Source: Planctellipticum variicoloris (GTDB lineage Bacteria; Planctomycetota; Planctomycetia; Planctomycetales; Planctomycetaceae). From it: 64,000 nt of DNA. The DNA is taken from assembly GCF_030622045.1 (NCBI RefSeq), contig NZ_CP130886.1, forward strand, positions 6,952,001 through 7,016,000. The letters run 5' to 3'. The notes under the pieces are model-generated. The model did no database searches, had not been told where the DNA came from, and was given only the letters and a program-made list of their open reading frames with translations. Positions 46,084 to 56,278 of this stretch are shown one piece after another. Numbering within the stretch: the stretch's first letter is position 1; each line of letters starts with the position of its first letter. A program made the position numbers and the translations under genes.

Positions 46084-46707
46084 ATGGCCTCCCCCGATAC
46101 CCGCGACAAAATCTGTGAAGCCGCCATCCGGACCGCGAGCCGGGATGGACTGCTGGCGATGACGCTGGATAACGTTGCGAAAGAGGCGGGGGTCAGCAAA
46201 GGAGGGGTGATGTATCACTTCCCCTCCAAGGAAGAGCTGGTTCGCGGCACGCTCGAATACTTCGGGGCGAAGGTCGAGCTGATGATCCTGCAGCGGATTG
46301 CCGACGATCCCGAGCCGCGCTTCCGCTGGGTTCGCAGCATGCTGAGCTGCCTGTTCCCCGATCCGGAATCGCCCCCGTCGGACGGCGAACCATTCTCCCC
46401 CGAGCTGCTGGATGGCTTTATGCTGGCTGCCGTGGCGGCGGCTGTGAACAGTCCCGGTCTGATCGAGCCGTTGCGGCAGATGGGGCTGCGACTTCGACAA
46501 CGGCTGCTGAGCGATCCAGAAGACGGGCTCGACCAGTTGCTCGTCTGGCTGGCGGTGGATGGGTTGTTTCTCTGGCAGTTTGTCGGTCTGATCCGGCGGG
46601 ATGAGGCGCTGTATGCCGAGATCGGAGCGGCACTGCGGGCCAAAGTGGCTGCGATCCGCGACCGGGTGGATCTGACCCGGCGGAGCGACAGCAAGGAATT
46701 GCCATGA
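46084..46707 (+). CDS. TetR/AcrR family transcriptional regulator
   Basis: A 207-residue dimeric repressor. The N-terminal helix-turn-helix (about 1-50) reads TRDKICEAAIRTASRDGLLA then VAKEAGVSKGGVMYHFPSKE, the family signature. The C-terminal ligand domain carries FSPELLDGFMLAAVAAAVNS, as in many regulators of exporters. It overlaps the next gene by 4 nt and probably controls the exporter operon from the palindrome in front of it. Confidence 0.9.
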   Translation: MASPDTRDKICEAAIRTASRDGLLAMTLDNVAKEAGVSKGGVMYHFPSKEELVRGTLEYFGAKVELMILQRIADDPEPRFRWVRSMLSCLFPDPESPPSDGEPFSPELLDGFMLAAVAAAVNSPGLIEPLRQMGLRLRQRLLSDPEDGLDQLLVWLAVDGLFLWQFVGLIRRDEALYAEIGAALRAKVAAIRDRVDLTRRSDSKELP

Positions 46708-47795
46708 GTCATGCTCCTGTCGCAGCCGGACGGCGGAACTTGCGGGTGCTCTGGTCCGTGGTGCTGGTCGTTGTCCTGGCGGGCATCGCCGGAGCGACTG
46801 CCGTCCACCGGCTGCAGTCGGATTCGAAGTCTGGAAGGGAGTCCGCATCACCGGATCCCGCCGCGATTCCTGTGAACCACGTCCATGCACTGGGGCGGCT
46901 GGAACCGGCCGGGACGGTGTTGAGTCTCTCGCCTCCTTCGGGGAACGAAGGAGCCCGCGTCGAGCGGATGCTGGTGGCGGAGGGAGACGATGTCCCGGCG
47001 GACTTCGTCGTCGCGACCCTCGATAACGCCGACCGGCGCAGGGCGGCGCTCGCCGAGGCGGAGGCCCGGCTCGATGCGGCGAAGGCCCGGCTGAATCAGA
47101 CCCGGGCGGGCGCCAAGGAGGGGGATATCGCGGCTCAGCGATACGCAGTCGATGTGGTCGTCGAGCAGATCAAGGTGGCCCAGCGCGAGCTGAAGCGCGC
47201 CCGCGAACTGCATGCGAAAAACGTGCTGACGATCGAGGACCTCGACAACAAACAGTGGGCGGTCGACCGGGCGGAGCTGGAGCATCGGCGGGCGCAGGAA
47301 CTGCTGAAGAGCGTCAGCGAAGTCCGCGAGATCGACGTGCGCGTCGCCGAGCAGGATGTCGCCACGGCGCTGGCGGCCGTCCAGCGGGCGCAGTCGGAAC
47401 TGGATGCGTCCGAAGTCCGGACGCGCTCGGCGGGACGGATTCTCAAGATTCATACCCACCAGGGGGAACGGATCGGGGACCAGGGGCTGCTGGAGATCGG
47501 CGACGTACTGCACATGGAAGCCGTGGCGGAGATCTTCGAGGCCGACGTGTTTCGCGTCCGTCCGGGACAGGTTGCCCTGGTCAAGCTGGACTGCGCCAAC
47601 GAGGAGCTGCGCGGCGAAGTCGCCGAGGTCGGGCACCTCGTCGCCCGCAAAGCCGTCCTGTCCAACGATCCGGTCAGCGATACCGACGCCCGCGTCGTCG
47701 AAGTTCGCATTCGCCTGAATCCCGAGGACTGCGAGCGCGTGGCCCGACTGTCGAACGCCCGCGTGGAAGTTCAGATCGAACTGCCGACCAAGTAA
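46704..47795 (+). CDS. HlyD/DevB-type membrane fusion protein of an ABC exporter
   Basis: Periplasmic adaptor that links an inner-membrane ABC exporter to the outer envelope. The 363-residue protein has one N-terminal membrane segment (LWSVVLVVVLAGIAGATAV) and a lipoyl-like segment (ALGRLEPAGTVLSLSPPSG). A long coiled-coil hairpin (about 110-230, ADRRRAALAEAEARLDAAKA) and a beta-barrel part (GRILKIHTHQGERIGDQGLL) follow, as in DevB of the cyanobacterial DevBCA heterocyst glycolipid exporter. Operon order TetR-DevB-DevC-DevA. Confidence 0.85.
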   Translation: MSHAPVAAGRRNLRVLWSVVLVVVLAGIAGATAVHRLQSDSKSGRESASPDPAAIPVNHVHALGRLEPAGTVLSLSPPSGNEGARVERMLVAEGDDVPADFVVATLDNADRRRAALAEAEARLDAAKARLNQTRAGAKEGDIAAQRYAVDVVVEQIKVAQRELKRARELHAKNVLTIEDLDNKQWAVDRAELEHRRAQELLKSVSEVREIDVRVAEQDVATALAAVQRAQSELDASEVRTRSAGRILKIHTHQGERIGDQGLLEIGDVLHMEAVAEIFEADVFRVRPGQVALVKLDCANEELRGEVAEVGHLVARKAVLSNDPVSDTDARVVEVRIRLNPEDCERVARLSNARVEVQIELPTK

Positions 47796-47825
47796 CGCCG
47801 ACGCCCCTGGCTGGAGCTGCGAGCC

Positions 47826-48979
47826 GTGCTGTCCAGCGCCAAAGTCGCCTGGTACCAACTGAGCCATCAGAAGATGAAGCTGGCGGTGGCGGCGGCGGGG
47901 GTCGTCGTCGCGGTGATGCTGATGCTCGTCCAACTTGGCATCCGCGAAGGAGCGATGGACAACAGCGTGGCGATCGCCCGGCGGATCACCGCGGATCTCG
48001 TCGTCGTCAGCCCGCGGACGCGGACGATCTTTCAGTCGGCTCAGTTTCCGCGGAGGCTGCTGTTTCGACTTCCCGCTCACGCGGGCGTGGCGGCTGTCGA
48101 AGAGATGTATATGGGGCAGGCCCGATTCCGCAATCCCTGGGAGCATCGCGAGCATCCGATCAACGTGTTCGGGCTCGACCCGCTCCATCCGATGCTCGAC
48201 CTGCCCGGCTTCGCCGCCCGGGCCGACGAGCTGCAGCTTCCCGATCGGATTCTGTTCGACGGCTTCAGCCGGACGACGTACGGCCCGGTCGTCGACCACA
48301 TCCGCGAACACGGATTTCTGGAGACGGAGATCAACTTCCGACGGGTGAAAATCATTGAAACGATCAACGTCGGAATCTCGATCACATCCGACGGCAATCT
48401 GTATACTTCACCCGCTAATTTTCTCCGTCTGTTTCCAACCCGCGACCCCGGCGCCGTCGACATCGGACTGGTCCGACTCGAACCGGGGGTCGACAGTCGG
48501 CGGATGCGCGACGCGCTGGCGCCGCTGCTGGGGAAGGAAGCGAAGATCATGACCCGCGCGGAGCTCGTCGCTTCCGAAGTCCAGTTCCTGCGGGAAAGCG
48601 CCCCGATCGACTTCATCTTTGGCATGGGAGCGGCGGTCGGATTCTTTATCGGCTTCGTCGTGGTCTATCAGATCCTCTATACCGAGGTGACGAACCATCT
48701 GCCGCAGTTCGCCACGATGAAGGCGATGGGGTTTACCGACGGCTATCTGCTCCAGATCGTCCTCAGCCAGGCGTTCATTCTGTCGATTCTGGGCTACATC
48801 CCCGGCTTCTTCCTGGCGCTGGTGCTGTATCGCGTGGCGACGGTGGCCATCCAGATGCAGTTCGCCATGACGGTCCAGCGCGCCACGATGGTCTTTACGT
48901 TGACGTTGATCATGTGCGGACTCTCGGGACTGATCGCGATTCGCAAGGCGTGGACCGCTGACCCGGCGGATGTCTTCTG

Positions 48980-48980
<1 letters not shown>
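47826..48980 (+). CDS. DevC-type ABC exporter permease (FtsX-like)
   Basis: A 384-residue inner-membrane permease starting at GTG 47826. One N-terminal membrane segment (LAVAAAGVVVAVMLMLVQLG) is followed by a large periplasmic domain (about 45-270) with a ferry of loops (FPRRLLFRLPAHAGVAAVEE). Three C-terminal membrane segments complete the MacB/FtsX fold (DFIFGMGAAVGFFIGFVVVY, AFILSILGYIPGFFLALVLY, TLTLIMCGLSGLIAIRKAW). It overlaps the ATPase gene by one base. Confidence 0.85.
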
Positions 48981-49699
<719 letters not shown>

Positions 49700-50129
49700 C
49701 ATCGACGTAGAGAGAAGGCCTCTCGCAGAGCCGCAGAACAGACGCAATCGTCTTCCCGCCTCGCACGGGAATGATGGAATCGCAGGCCGCATCGGGCGAA
49801 AACTGGCACGGACCGTTGACAACACTCTCCATAACAGAGTGTGATCCGCCGTGAGTTGCAACATCGCCATCGCGAACGGGTGCATCTCGCAAAAATCGCT
49901 ACGGACCGTTGACCACGGTCGGCATCGCAGGACGCGGAGCTGGCAGAGAAGAGCTGACGACGACGAGGTGCTTTCACAAGGTCGGAACAGAGGAAACGTC
50001 CAGGAATTGTTCCGGTCGATTTGGCGCCTTTGCGCGAGATCTTTACGTCCTCAAAACGGCAAATCGGGGCATCGCGAAGACGCTCCTGCCCCGGCCGCCC
50101 CGAATACCAACCCACAGGATCATCGCCTC
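49700..50129. other. Intergenic region with two imperfect direct repeats
   Basis: A 430-bp gap before the enolase gene. A 12-bp sequence CGGACCGTTGAC occurs at 49809-49820 and 49902-49913, 93 bp apart, inside imperfect repeats of about 28 bp (both preceded by a GC-AAAA-like stretch). They could be regulator sites or a decayed duplication. The reverse frame over this region shows the same repeat as peptide but no domain. Confidence 0.35.
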
Positions 50130-51428
50130 ATGACCACGCGTATCACCGGATTGACAGCCCACGACATTCGCTTTCCCACTTCACGGATGCTCGATGGCTC
50201 CGACGCCATGAATCCCGATCCGGATTACTCCGCGGCGTATGTCGTCCTGCAGACGAACGATCCGCAGGGAGTCGCCGGGCACGGAATGACCTTCACGATC
50301 GGCCGGGGGAACGAGCTATGCGTCGCGGCGATCGAAGCGTTGCAACCGCTCGTCGTCGGCCTGAGCATCGACGAGTTCGCGGCCGATCCGGGGGCGTTCT
50401 GGCGACACATCACCGGCGACAGTCAGCTCCGCTGGGTCGGACCGGAGAAGGGGGTGATTCACCTCGCCACCGCCGCGGTGGTCAACGCAGTCTGGGACCT
50501 CTATGCCAAGACGGCTGGAAAACCGCTCTGGCGGTTGTTTGCCGACATGACGCCTGAGGAACTGGTCGGCTGCGTCGACTTCCGCTACTTGACGGATGCT
50601 CTGACGCGGAACGAGGCGCTCGACATCGTCCGTAAGCTGCAGCCGACACGAGCAGAGCGGATCGCGCTGCTGCAGGACCAGGGCTATCCGGCCTACACGA
50701 CTTCGGCGGGCTGGCTGGGATATTCCGACGACAAGCTGCGGCAGCTCTGCCGGGATTGCCTGGCGCAGGGCTGGGAGGTCTTCAAGATCAAGGTGGGGCG
50801 TGACCTGGAGGACGATGTCCGCCGGTGCCGGATCATCCGCGAAGAGATCGGCTGGGACCGCCGGCTGATGATGGACGCCAACCAGGTGTGGGACGTCGGC
50901 CCGGCGATCGAATGGATGCAGCGCCTCGCCGAGTTCAAGCCGTGGTTTATCGAGGAACCGACCAATCCGGACGACGTGCTGGGACACGCGGCGATTGCGA
51001 AGGCGGTGGCGCCGATCCAGGTCGCAACGGGAGAGCACTGTGCGAACCGGATCATGTTCAAACAGTTTCTGCAGTCGGGCGCGATCGGCGTGTGCCAGAT
51101 CGACAGTTGCCGGCTGGGGGGCGTCAACGAGGTGCTGGCGGTGATGCTGCTGGCGGCCAAATTCGGCGTGCCCGTCTGTCCGCACGCGGGGGGGGTGGGA
51201 CTGTGCGAGTACGTGCAGCACCTGGCGATGATTGACTACATCTGCCTGAGCGGCTCGCTGGAGAACCGGCTGTGCGAGTACGCCGGGCACCTGCACGAGC
51301 ACTTCTATCACCCGGCGATCATCCGGAACGGCCGGTATCAGCCGCCGACGGCGCCGGGGTACAGTATTGAGATGTTGCCCGCATCCATTGCGGAGTACAC
51401 TTACCCGACCGGTCCGGCCTGGAGGTAG
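50130..51428 (+). CDS. L-fuconate dehydratase-like enolase superfamily enzyme
   Basis: Dehydrates a sugar acid, most likely L-fuconate, to its 2-keto-3-deoxy form. The 432-residue protein belongs to the mandelate racemase branch: [20 protein letters not shown] carries the catalytic Lys (KIKVG), metal ligands appear in [22 protein letters not shown] and [10 protein letters not shown], and the basic His in [12 protein letters not shown]. The N-terminus [20 protein letters not shown] and [13 protein letters not shown] match the FucD/ENOSF1 family closely. No other fucose genes are near, but sulfatases elsewhere in the window fit sulfated fucan use. Confidence 0.88.
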   Translation: MTTRITGLTAHDIRFPTSRMLDGSDAMNPDPDYSAAYVVLQTNDPQGVAGHGMTFTIGRGNELCVAAIEALQPLVVGLSIDEFAADPGAFWRHITGDSQLRWVGPEKGVIHLATAAVVNAVWDLYAKTAGKPLWRLFADMTPEELVGCVDFRYLTDALTRNEALDIVRKLQPTRAERIALLQDQGYPAYTTSAGWLGYSDDKLRQLCRDCLAQGWEVFKIKVGRDLEDDVRRCRIIREEIGWDRRLMMDANQVWDVGPAIEWMQRLAEFKPWFIEEPTNPDDVLGHAAIAKAVAPIQVATGEHCANRIMFKQFLQSGAIGVCQIDSCRLGGVNEVLAVMLLAAKFGVPVCPHAGGVGLCEYVQHLAMIDYICLSGSLENRLCEYAGHLHEHFYHPAIIRNGRYQPPTAPGYSIEMLPASIAEYTYPTGPAWR

Positions 51429-51472
51429 GGCCGGTTCCACCGGCCGAATCGATGGAGAACGGGAAGGGGCCC

Positions 51473-52156
51473 ATGCTGCGCGCAGCGACTTTTGCCCTCG
51501 CCCTGGTCCTCCCGGCCTCGGCACAGGAGCCGCCGAAGACGGATTTCGGTTTCGATCCGAAGACAATTTCCGCCCCGGACCCGGCGTATGGTCCGCCAGT
51601 GGCGCGGGTGTTCGGGGAGTACATCTATCTGGCTCGGGCCGGCGAGGCTCCACGAAAGATTGACCAGGATCTCGTGGACGGGATCACCAGCAGCGTCTGG
51701 CACGACCTGCAGTTGTGGCTGATCGAGAAGGAGCGGATTGCCGCCACACCGCAGGAAATTGAACAGGTCGCGACCCGGATGCGATTGCTGATGTGGAGCG
51801 CCGGTCCGAAATTCGAGTTCGATCTCGCGAGCATCCTTTTTCAGGAAGTCTTCCAGCATTGGATGGGTGCGTGCTGGGTGACGCAGTGGAAGATCGATCG
51901 CCTGCTCTACCAGCGCTATGGCGGTGGGACGGTCATTTTTCAGCAGTTCAGTCCGCAGGAACCGGTCGGGGCGCACCGTCGTTTCCTTGAAGAAGCGGAG
52001 GCGGCGAAGGCGATTGAATTCTATGATCCGGAGGTCCGCAAAAGGTTCTGGAAATACTACCTCGACGAGGATGGCAGCCTGTTGCACGCCATCCCCTCGG
52101 AGGATGTCGATTTTGACCAGCCGTGGTGGCTGAAGCCGGCGGATGCTGAGCGGTGA
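51473..52156 (+). CDS. Exported protein of unknown function, possibly SurA-N-like
   Basis: A 227-residue protein; the ATG at 51473 (MLRAATFALALVLPASAQ) gives a signal peptide, the ATG at 51452 would precede it. The mature part has PPVARVFGEYIYLARAGEAP and a helical stretch (SSVWHDLQLWLIEKERIAAT), a pattern loosely like the SurA N-terminal domain. No PPIase domain follows. The C-terminus is rich in Trp, Asp and Glu. Function not recognised. Confidence 0.55.
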   Translation: MLRAATFALALVLPASAQEPPKTDFGFDPKTISAPDPAYGPPVARVFGEYIYLARAGEAPRKIDQDLVDGITSSVWHDLQLWLIEKERIAATPQEIEQVATRMRLLMWSAGPKFEFDLASILFQEVFQHWMGACWVTQWKIDRLLYQRYGGGTVIFQQFSPQEPVGAHRRFLEEAEAAKAIEFYDPEVRKRFWKYYLDEDGSLLHAIPSEDVDFDQPWWLKPADAER

Positions 52157-52218
52157 CGACAGTGTCGGCCGGAAGCATTTGAATTCGAGACCATAGCCAT
52201 CGGGAACGCGCCGCACCC

Positions 52219-52926
52219 ATGTCACCGCCAACGCTCCGCGAACCCTGGTTCCTCAAGCACAGAACATCAATCTGGCAGCGGGCCATCGTGATGTCGCTCG
52301 TGCTTGGGGGGCTTGGATTCCTTGCCGGGCTGATCTGGCTCATGGAAATGTTCGTCTTGTTGAGTTTGATTGAACTGCCGGACAACGCGAGAGTCTTCGC
52401 GTTCGGAGTGGCTGGAAGTCTTGCGCTCGGAGCGGGAGTCGCTGTTCCTTACTTGAGTTGGATCGGAACACGTTTCGGAATACTGCGGACGCGGCTGAAT
52501 TGTCTCGTCGGTGTTGCTGCAATTCTGTCTGCAGCGACCGCATTCACCTTGGATCCAACGTGGATCTTTAATCCGCCGGTTGTATCGCATTCAGGCACCA
52601 CGTTTTTCAGGATTCATATTCCTGTTGTCATTCTGATCCAGTTTCCATTCATCTGGCTGGCCTGGAGCGCGGCTCTCTTACGACGAACCTGGGGCTGGCT
52701 CATCATGAGTGGTCTTTCAGCCGGTTCACTTCTTGCGATTCCGGCGACGATCTATGCGATTGGAGCCGTGCTGAATCAGTGGAGCGACCAGCTCTCACTG
52801 CAATTCCAGCAAATCGCCGTCATCACGGTTGGGGGAACATCGACCAGCCAGTTCCTGGCTCTGTTGGTCATTCCCTGGGGCATCCCGTTCTGGTTCCCGC
52901 CGGCGCGGGAGCCCGCTCCGCAATGA
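52219..52926 (+). CDS. Multi-pass membrane protein of unknown function
   Basis: A 235-residue protein with about six hydrophobic segments (for example IVMSLVLGGLGFLAGLIWLM, VFAFGVAGSLALGAGVAVPY, FPFIWLAWSAALL). It is lower in GC than its neighbours and carries no known signature. It lies 62 bp after the preceding gene. Confidence 0.5.
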   Translation: MSPPTLREPWFLKHRTSIWQRAIVMSLVLGGLGFLAGLIWLMEMFVLLSLIELPDNARVFAFGVAGSLALGAGVAVPYLSWIGTRFGILRTRLNCLVGVAAILSAATAFTLDPTWIFNPPVVSHSGTTFFRIHIPVVILIQFPFIWLAWSAALLRRTWGWLIMSGLSAGSLLAIPATIYAIGAVLNQWSDQLSLQFQQIAVITVGGTSTSQFLALLVIPWGIPFWFPPAREPAPQ

Positions 52927-53037
52927 CGCCGTCCTGCAAAGACGGCCGGCACAGCCGGCCCTACGCCCCCTTGGCTCTCGACTCTGGACTCTCGTCTCTC
53001 GACTTCATTCGATCTTCGTCGCACGAAATCTTCACTC

Positions 53038-54870
53038 TCAGTCCGGCGCAAACTGCCGCACCGAACCGTCCGCGACCTGCTGCGGGATGTGCTGCTGCTC
53101 GCTGCGCAGGATCAGAAAGCGTTCCAGGACCAGCGCATCGATATTCGTCGCCGCGAAACACCGCCAGGCGTCTTCCGGCGTGCAGACGATCGGTTCCCCG
53201 CGGACGTTGAAGCTGGTGTTGATCACCACCGGGCAGCCCGTCTGATTGCGAAACTGGTCGAGCAGCCGCCAGAACCGCCCGTGACGCTGCTCGTCCACCG
53301 TCTGCACGCGGGCCGAATGATCCATGTGCGTGATCGCGGGAACATCCGACCGCGGCGTATGCACCGCCGCCAGCCCTTCGCTAAGCATCCCCGCCGGCGT
53401 CGCCCGCCAATGCTCGGGCCGGACCTTCACAACGGTCATCATGTACGGCCCGAGATCCTGCGGCCGAGCGTCGAAGTAGTCTGCCGCGGCGTCTTCCAGG
53501 ATCGCCGGGGCGAATGGGCGGAATGACTCGCGGAATTTGATCTTCAGATTCATCACCGATTGCAGCTTCGGGCTGCGGGGATCGCCCAGGATGCTGCGGG
53601 AACCGAGCGCCCGCGGCCCGAACTCCATCCGCCCCTGGCACCACCCCACCACCTGCTCATCCGCCAGCAGCCCGGCGACGCGCTCGCAAAGCTCGTCGTC
53701 GCTCAATTCGTGATAGGTTGCTCTCTCGCGATTGAGCAGGGCCCGAATCTCGTCCTCGACAAACGCCGGCCCCAGCAGCGATCCCTGCTGAGAATCCTCC
53801 GGGCGGACCTTCCGGGTTTCCCCCAGCAACTGATGGTTGACGAACTGCGCCGCACCGAGGGCGCCCCCGGCATCGCCCGCCGCGGGCTGGATCCAGATCC
53901 GCTCGAAGGGACCCTCGCGCGACAGTCGGCCATTCGCCACGCAGTTCAGCGCGACCCCGCCCGCCAGGCAGATGTGTCGCATTCCAGTCCGCGCCTGAAG
54001 CTGCCGGGCCATCCGCAGCACGATTTCCTCGGTCACGTCCTGAATCGACGCCGCCAGATCACATTCCCGCTGCGTCAGCGGCGACTCGGGAGGCCGGGGC
54101 GGACCGCCGAAGAGCTGCTCGAACTTCCGGCTCGTCATCCGCAATCCGTGCCAGTAGTCGAAGTACGACAGGTCGAGCCGGAATGAGCCGTCTTCCTTCA
54201 GATCCAGTAATTTCTCGCGGATCGTTGCGGCGTAGATGGGCTTTCCGTAGGGGGCCAGGCCCATCAGCTTGTATTCGCCCGAATTCACGCGGAAGCCGCA
54301 GAAGTAGGTGAAGGCCGAGTACAACAGTCCCAGCGAATGGGGATAGCGCAGCTCTTGCTGCAGTTCGATCCGCTCGCCGCGCCCGACGCCGCAACTCGCC
54401 GTCGCCCATTCGCCCACGCCGTCGATCGTCAGAATCGCCGCCTCGTCGAATGGCGAAGGATAGAACGCGCTGGCTGCGTGCGACTCGTGATGCTCGACGA
54501 ACACGAATCGCCGGCGGTAATCCTTGAGCGGCCCTGACCGCAGCTCGCGCTGCAGAAAGAGCTTGTCCTTCAGCCAGACCGGCAGTGCCTGCAGAAAAAC
54601 GCGAAAACCGCGCGGGGCGGCCGCGAGCTGCGTCTCCAGCAGCCGGTCGAACTTGAGCAGCGGCTTTTCGTAATAGGCGACGTAGTCGAGTTTGTCGGCC
54701 GTCAGCCCCCCCGCCTGCAGGCAGTATTCGATCGCGTGAGCCGGAAACGACGGATCGTGCTTCTTCCGCGTAAACCGCTCTTCCTGCGCCGCGGCGACGA
54801 TCTCGCCATCCACGACCAGCGCGGCCGCAGCGTCGTGATAGAACGCGGAAATTCCGAGAATTGCTGACAT
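53038..54870 (-). CDS. NodU/CmcH-type carbamoyltransferase
   Basis: Transfers a carbamoyl group to a sugar or antibiotic hydroxyl, using ATP. The 610-residue protein has the N-terminal Kae1-like domain (ILGISAFYHDAAAALVVDGE, FVEHHESHAASAFYPSPFDE, AILTIDGVGEWATASCGVG, GEYKLMGLAPYGKP, CLAGGVALNCVANGR) and the C-terminal YrdC-like/capsid domain (VGWCQGRMEFGPRALGSRSI, TGCPVVINTSFNVRGEPIV). Both halves and the length are complete. It stands alone: no glycosyltransferase or biosynthetic neighbours give the substrate. Confidence 0.93.
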   Translation of the reverse strand: MSAILGISAFYHDAAAALVVDGEIVAAAQEERFTRKKHDPSFPAHAIEYCLQAGGLTADKLDYVAYYEKPLLKFDRLLETQLAAAPRGFRVFLQALPVWLKDKLFLQRELRSGPLKDYRRRFVFVEHHESHAASAFYPSPFDEAAILTIDGVGEWATASCGVGRGERIELQQELRYPHSLGLLYSAFTYFCGFRVNSGEYKLMGLAPYGKPIYAATIREKLLDLKEDGSFRLDLSYFDYWHGLRMTSRKFEQLFGGPPRPPESPLTQRECDLAASIQDVTEEIVLRMARQLQARTGMRHICLAGGVALNCVANGRLSREGPFERIWIQPAAGDAGGALGAAQFVNHQLLGETRKVRPEDSQQGSLLGPAFVEDEIRALLNRERATYHELSDDELCERVAGLLADEQVVGWCQGRMEFGPRALGSRSILGDPRSPKLQSVMNLKIKFRESFRPFAPAILEDAAADYFDARPQDLGPYMMTVVKVRPEHWRATPAGMLSEGLAAVHTPRSDVPAITHMDHSARVQTVDEQRHGRFWRLLDQFRNQTGCPVVINTSFNVRGEPIVCTPEDAWRCFAATNIDALVLERFLILRSEQQHIPQQVADGSVRQFAPD

Positions 54871-55041
54871 GCGGCGTGTGTCCGAAGCGTCGCCAGGGTG
54901 AGAGAATGCTTGGCTCCTCAGGCTAGCATGCGCCAGTGGCGGGTGTCATCTGCAGGGGACCGGGTCGGCATCGACGGGTCGACGGCGTGCCCGGCCACAG
55001 GCCAGATCGTGCGTCTCCGAACTGGTCGCAATCCGCGAACT

Positions 55042-55069
55042 GCGAAGATAAGCCGGAGTTTATCTTCGC
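55042..55069. promoter_or_regulatory. Inverted repeat upstream of the two-component locus
   Basis: A perfect 10-bp inverted repeat, GCGAAGATAA and TTATCTTCGC, with an 8-nt loop. It lies 90 bp before the small ORF at 55159 and 490 bp before the response regulator. It could be a terminator hairpin without T tract or an operator; its A/T-rich inner arms differ from the usual local terminators. Confidence 0.35.
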
Positions 55070-55158
55070 CTCATGCGCCCCTCAGGCATTGCTCTCATGA
55101 TGGGTGCGTTGGCTGCCAAGCCGCAGTTCCCTGCATCCCGGATCTGAGGAGAGAATCG

Positions 55159-55491
55159 ATGATCACCAGGCAACTTCCAGCGGCGCATCAGAATTTCCCC
55201 GTCGAATGGGTTCGCGATCATTCTTCCATGGAGGACGAGCTGAGCAGCCCGATTTCGCAGCCCGCGCGGTACGACGTGGAAGTCTGGTACTGGACGGCCC
55301 TGGCAGCAGCGCTCGTCGCGATCCGACTGCTGTACCCCGCACCCGACTGGCAGAGAACACCCCCGCTGCAAGCGTCGACGAATCTCGAACACATCGAGCG
55401 ACGGGAAACATCCGCTCCGGAATCGAACCGTCCGAGATCCGACGAGTCCGGCTCGCGCGTTGTACATCGGAATCTGCATCCCGCAGAATAA
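55159..55491 (+). CDS. Small single-TM protein upstream of the two-component pair
   Basis: A 110-residue protein from the ATG at 55159, preceded by GAGGAGAG. One hydrophobic segment (VWYWTALAAALVAIRLLYPA) lies in the middle, with a polar tail rich in Glu, Ser and Arg. No motif is recognised. It is 69 bp upstream of the response regulator on the same strand and could be a co-transcribed accessory protein, or a spurious frame. Confidence 0.4.
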   Translation: MITRQLPAAHQNFPVEWVRDHSSMEDELSSPISQPARYDVEVWYWTALAAALVAIRLLYPAPDWQRTPPLQASTNLEHIERRETSAPESNRPRSDESGSRVVHRNLHPAE

Positions 55492-55560
55492 CGAACAGAT
55501 TCATGCGGCGACCCGATCCGCCCCCCGGGACATTCGGGACCGACCGGAGTGACCAGTTCC

Positions 55561-56238
55561 ATGAGCGCGCGCATCCTGCTGATTGAAGACGAGCCCGAGA
55601 TCGCCGGATTCATTCTGCGCGGACTGAGGGAAGAGGGCTACACCGTCGAGCACGAAAGCAACGGCGTCGACGGACTGGCGGCGCTGACCCAGCAGGTCTG
55701 GGATGCCGTCATTCTCGACTGGAGACTCCCCGGCCAGGATGGGCTTGCCGTGTTGAAGGAATACCGCCAGCGCGATCGACAGACCCCGGTTCTATTTCTG
55801 ACGGCCCGCGACAGCGTCCTCGATCGCGTCACCGGCCTCAACGGCGGCGCCGACGACTATCTGTGCAAGCCGTTCGCTTTCGTCGAACTGCTCGCGCGGA
55901 TCCGGGCGCTGCTCCGCCGGGAAGACCGTCGCCCCGGCGTCGTTCTCACCTACTCCGACGTCAGCGTTGACATGGTCACGCGACAGTCGACGCGAGGCGG
56001 TCAGCGGCTGGATCTCACGGCTCGCGAAGAAGCATTGCTGGCGTTCTTTCTGCGACACCCCGAACAGGTGCTGACCAGGACGCGGATCTACGAGGCCGTC
56101 TGGGATGAACGCTACGACGGAATGTCGAACACGCTCGAAGTCCACGTCATGGAGCTGCGGAAGAAGCTGGAACGGTATGGGCCGCGCCTGATTCACACTC
56201 TCCGCGGACGCGGCTACCGCCTGGGCGAATCGGAGTGA
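55561..56238 (+). CDS. OmpR-family response regulator
   Basis: DNA-binding regulator, 225 residues. The receiver domain (1-118) has the acidic pocket ILLIEDEPEI, phosphoacceptor D53 in VILDWRLPG, T81 in LFLTARD and K103 in LCKPFAF. The winged-helix domain (about 125-225) reads LTAREEALLAFFLRHPEQVL, TLEVHVMELRKKLE and LIHTLRGRGYRLG. It pairs with the kinase gene 40 bp downstream. Confidence 0.93.
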   Translation: MSARILLIEDEPEIAGFILRGLREEGYTVEHESNGVDGLAALTQQVWDAVILDWRLPGQDGLAVLKEYRQRDRQTPVLFLTARDSVLDRVTGLNGGADDYLCKPFAFVELLARIRALLRREDRRPGVVLTYSDVSVDMVTRQSTRGGQRLDLTAREEALLAFFLRHPEQVLTRTRIYEAVWDERYDGMSNTLEVHVMELRKKLERYGPRLIHTLRGRGYRLGESE

Positions 56239-56278
56239 TGACGCGTTTCTCGTCCCGGGCCTCTGAGATGCGAGTTCC

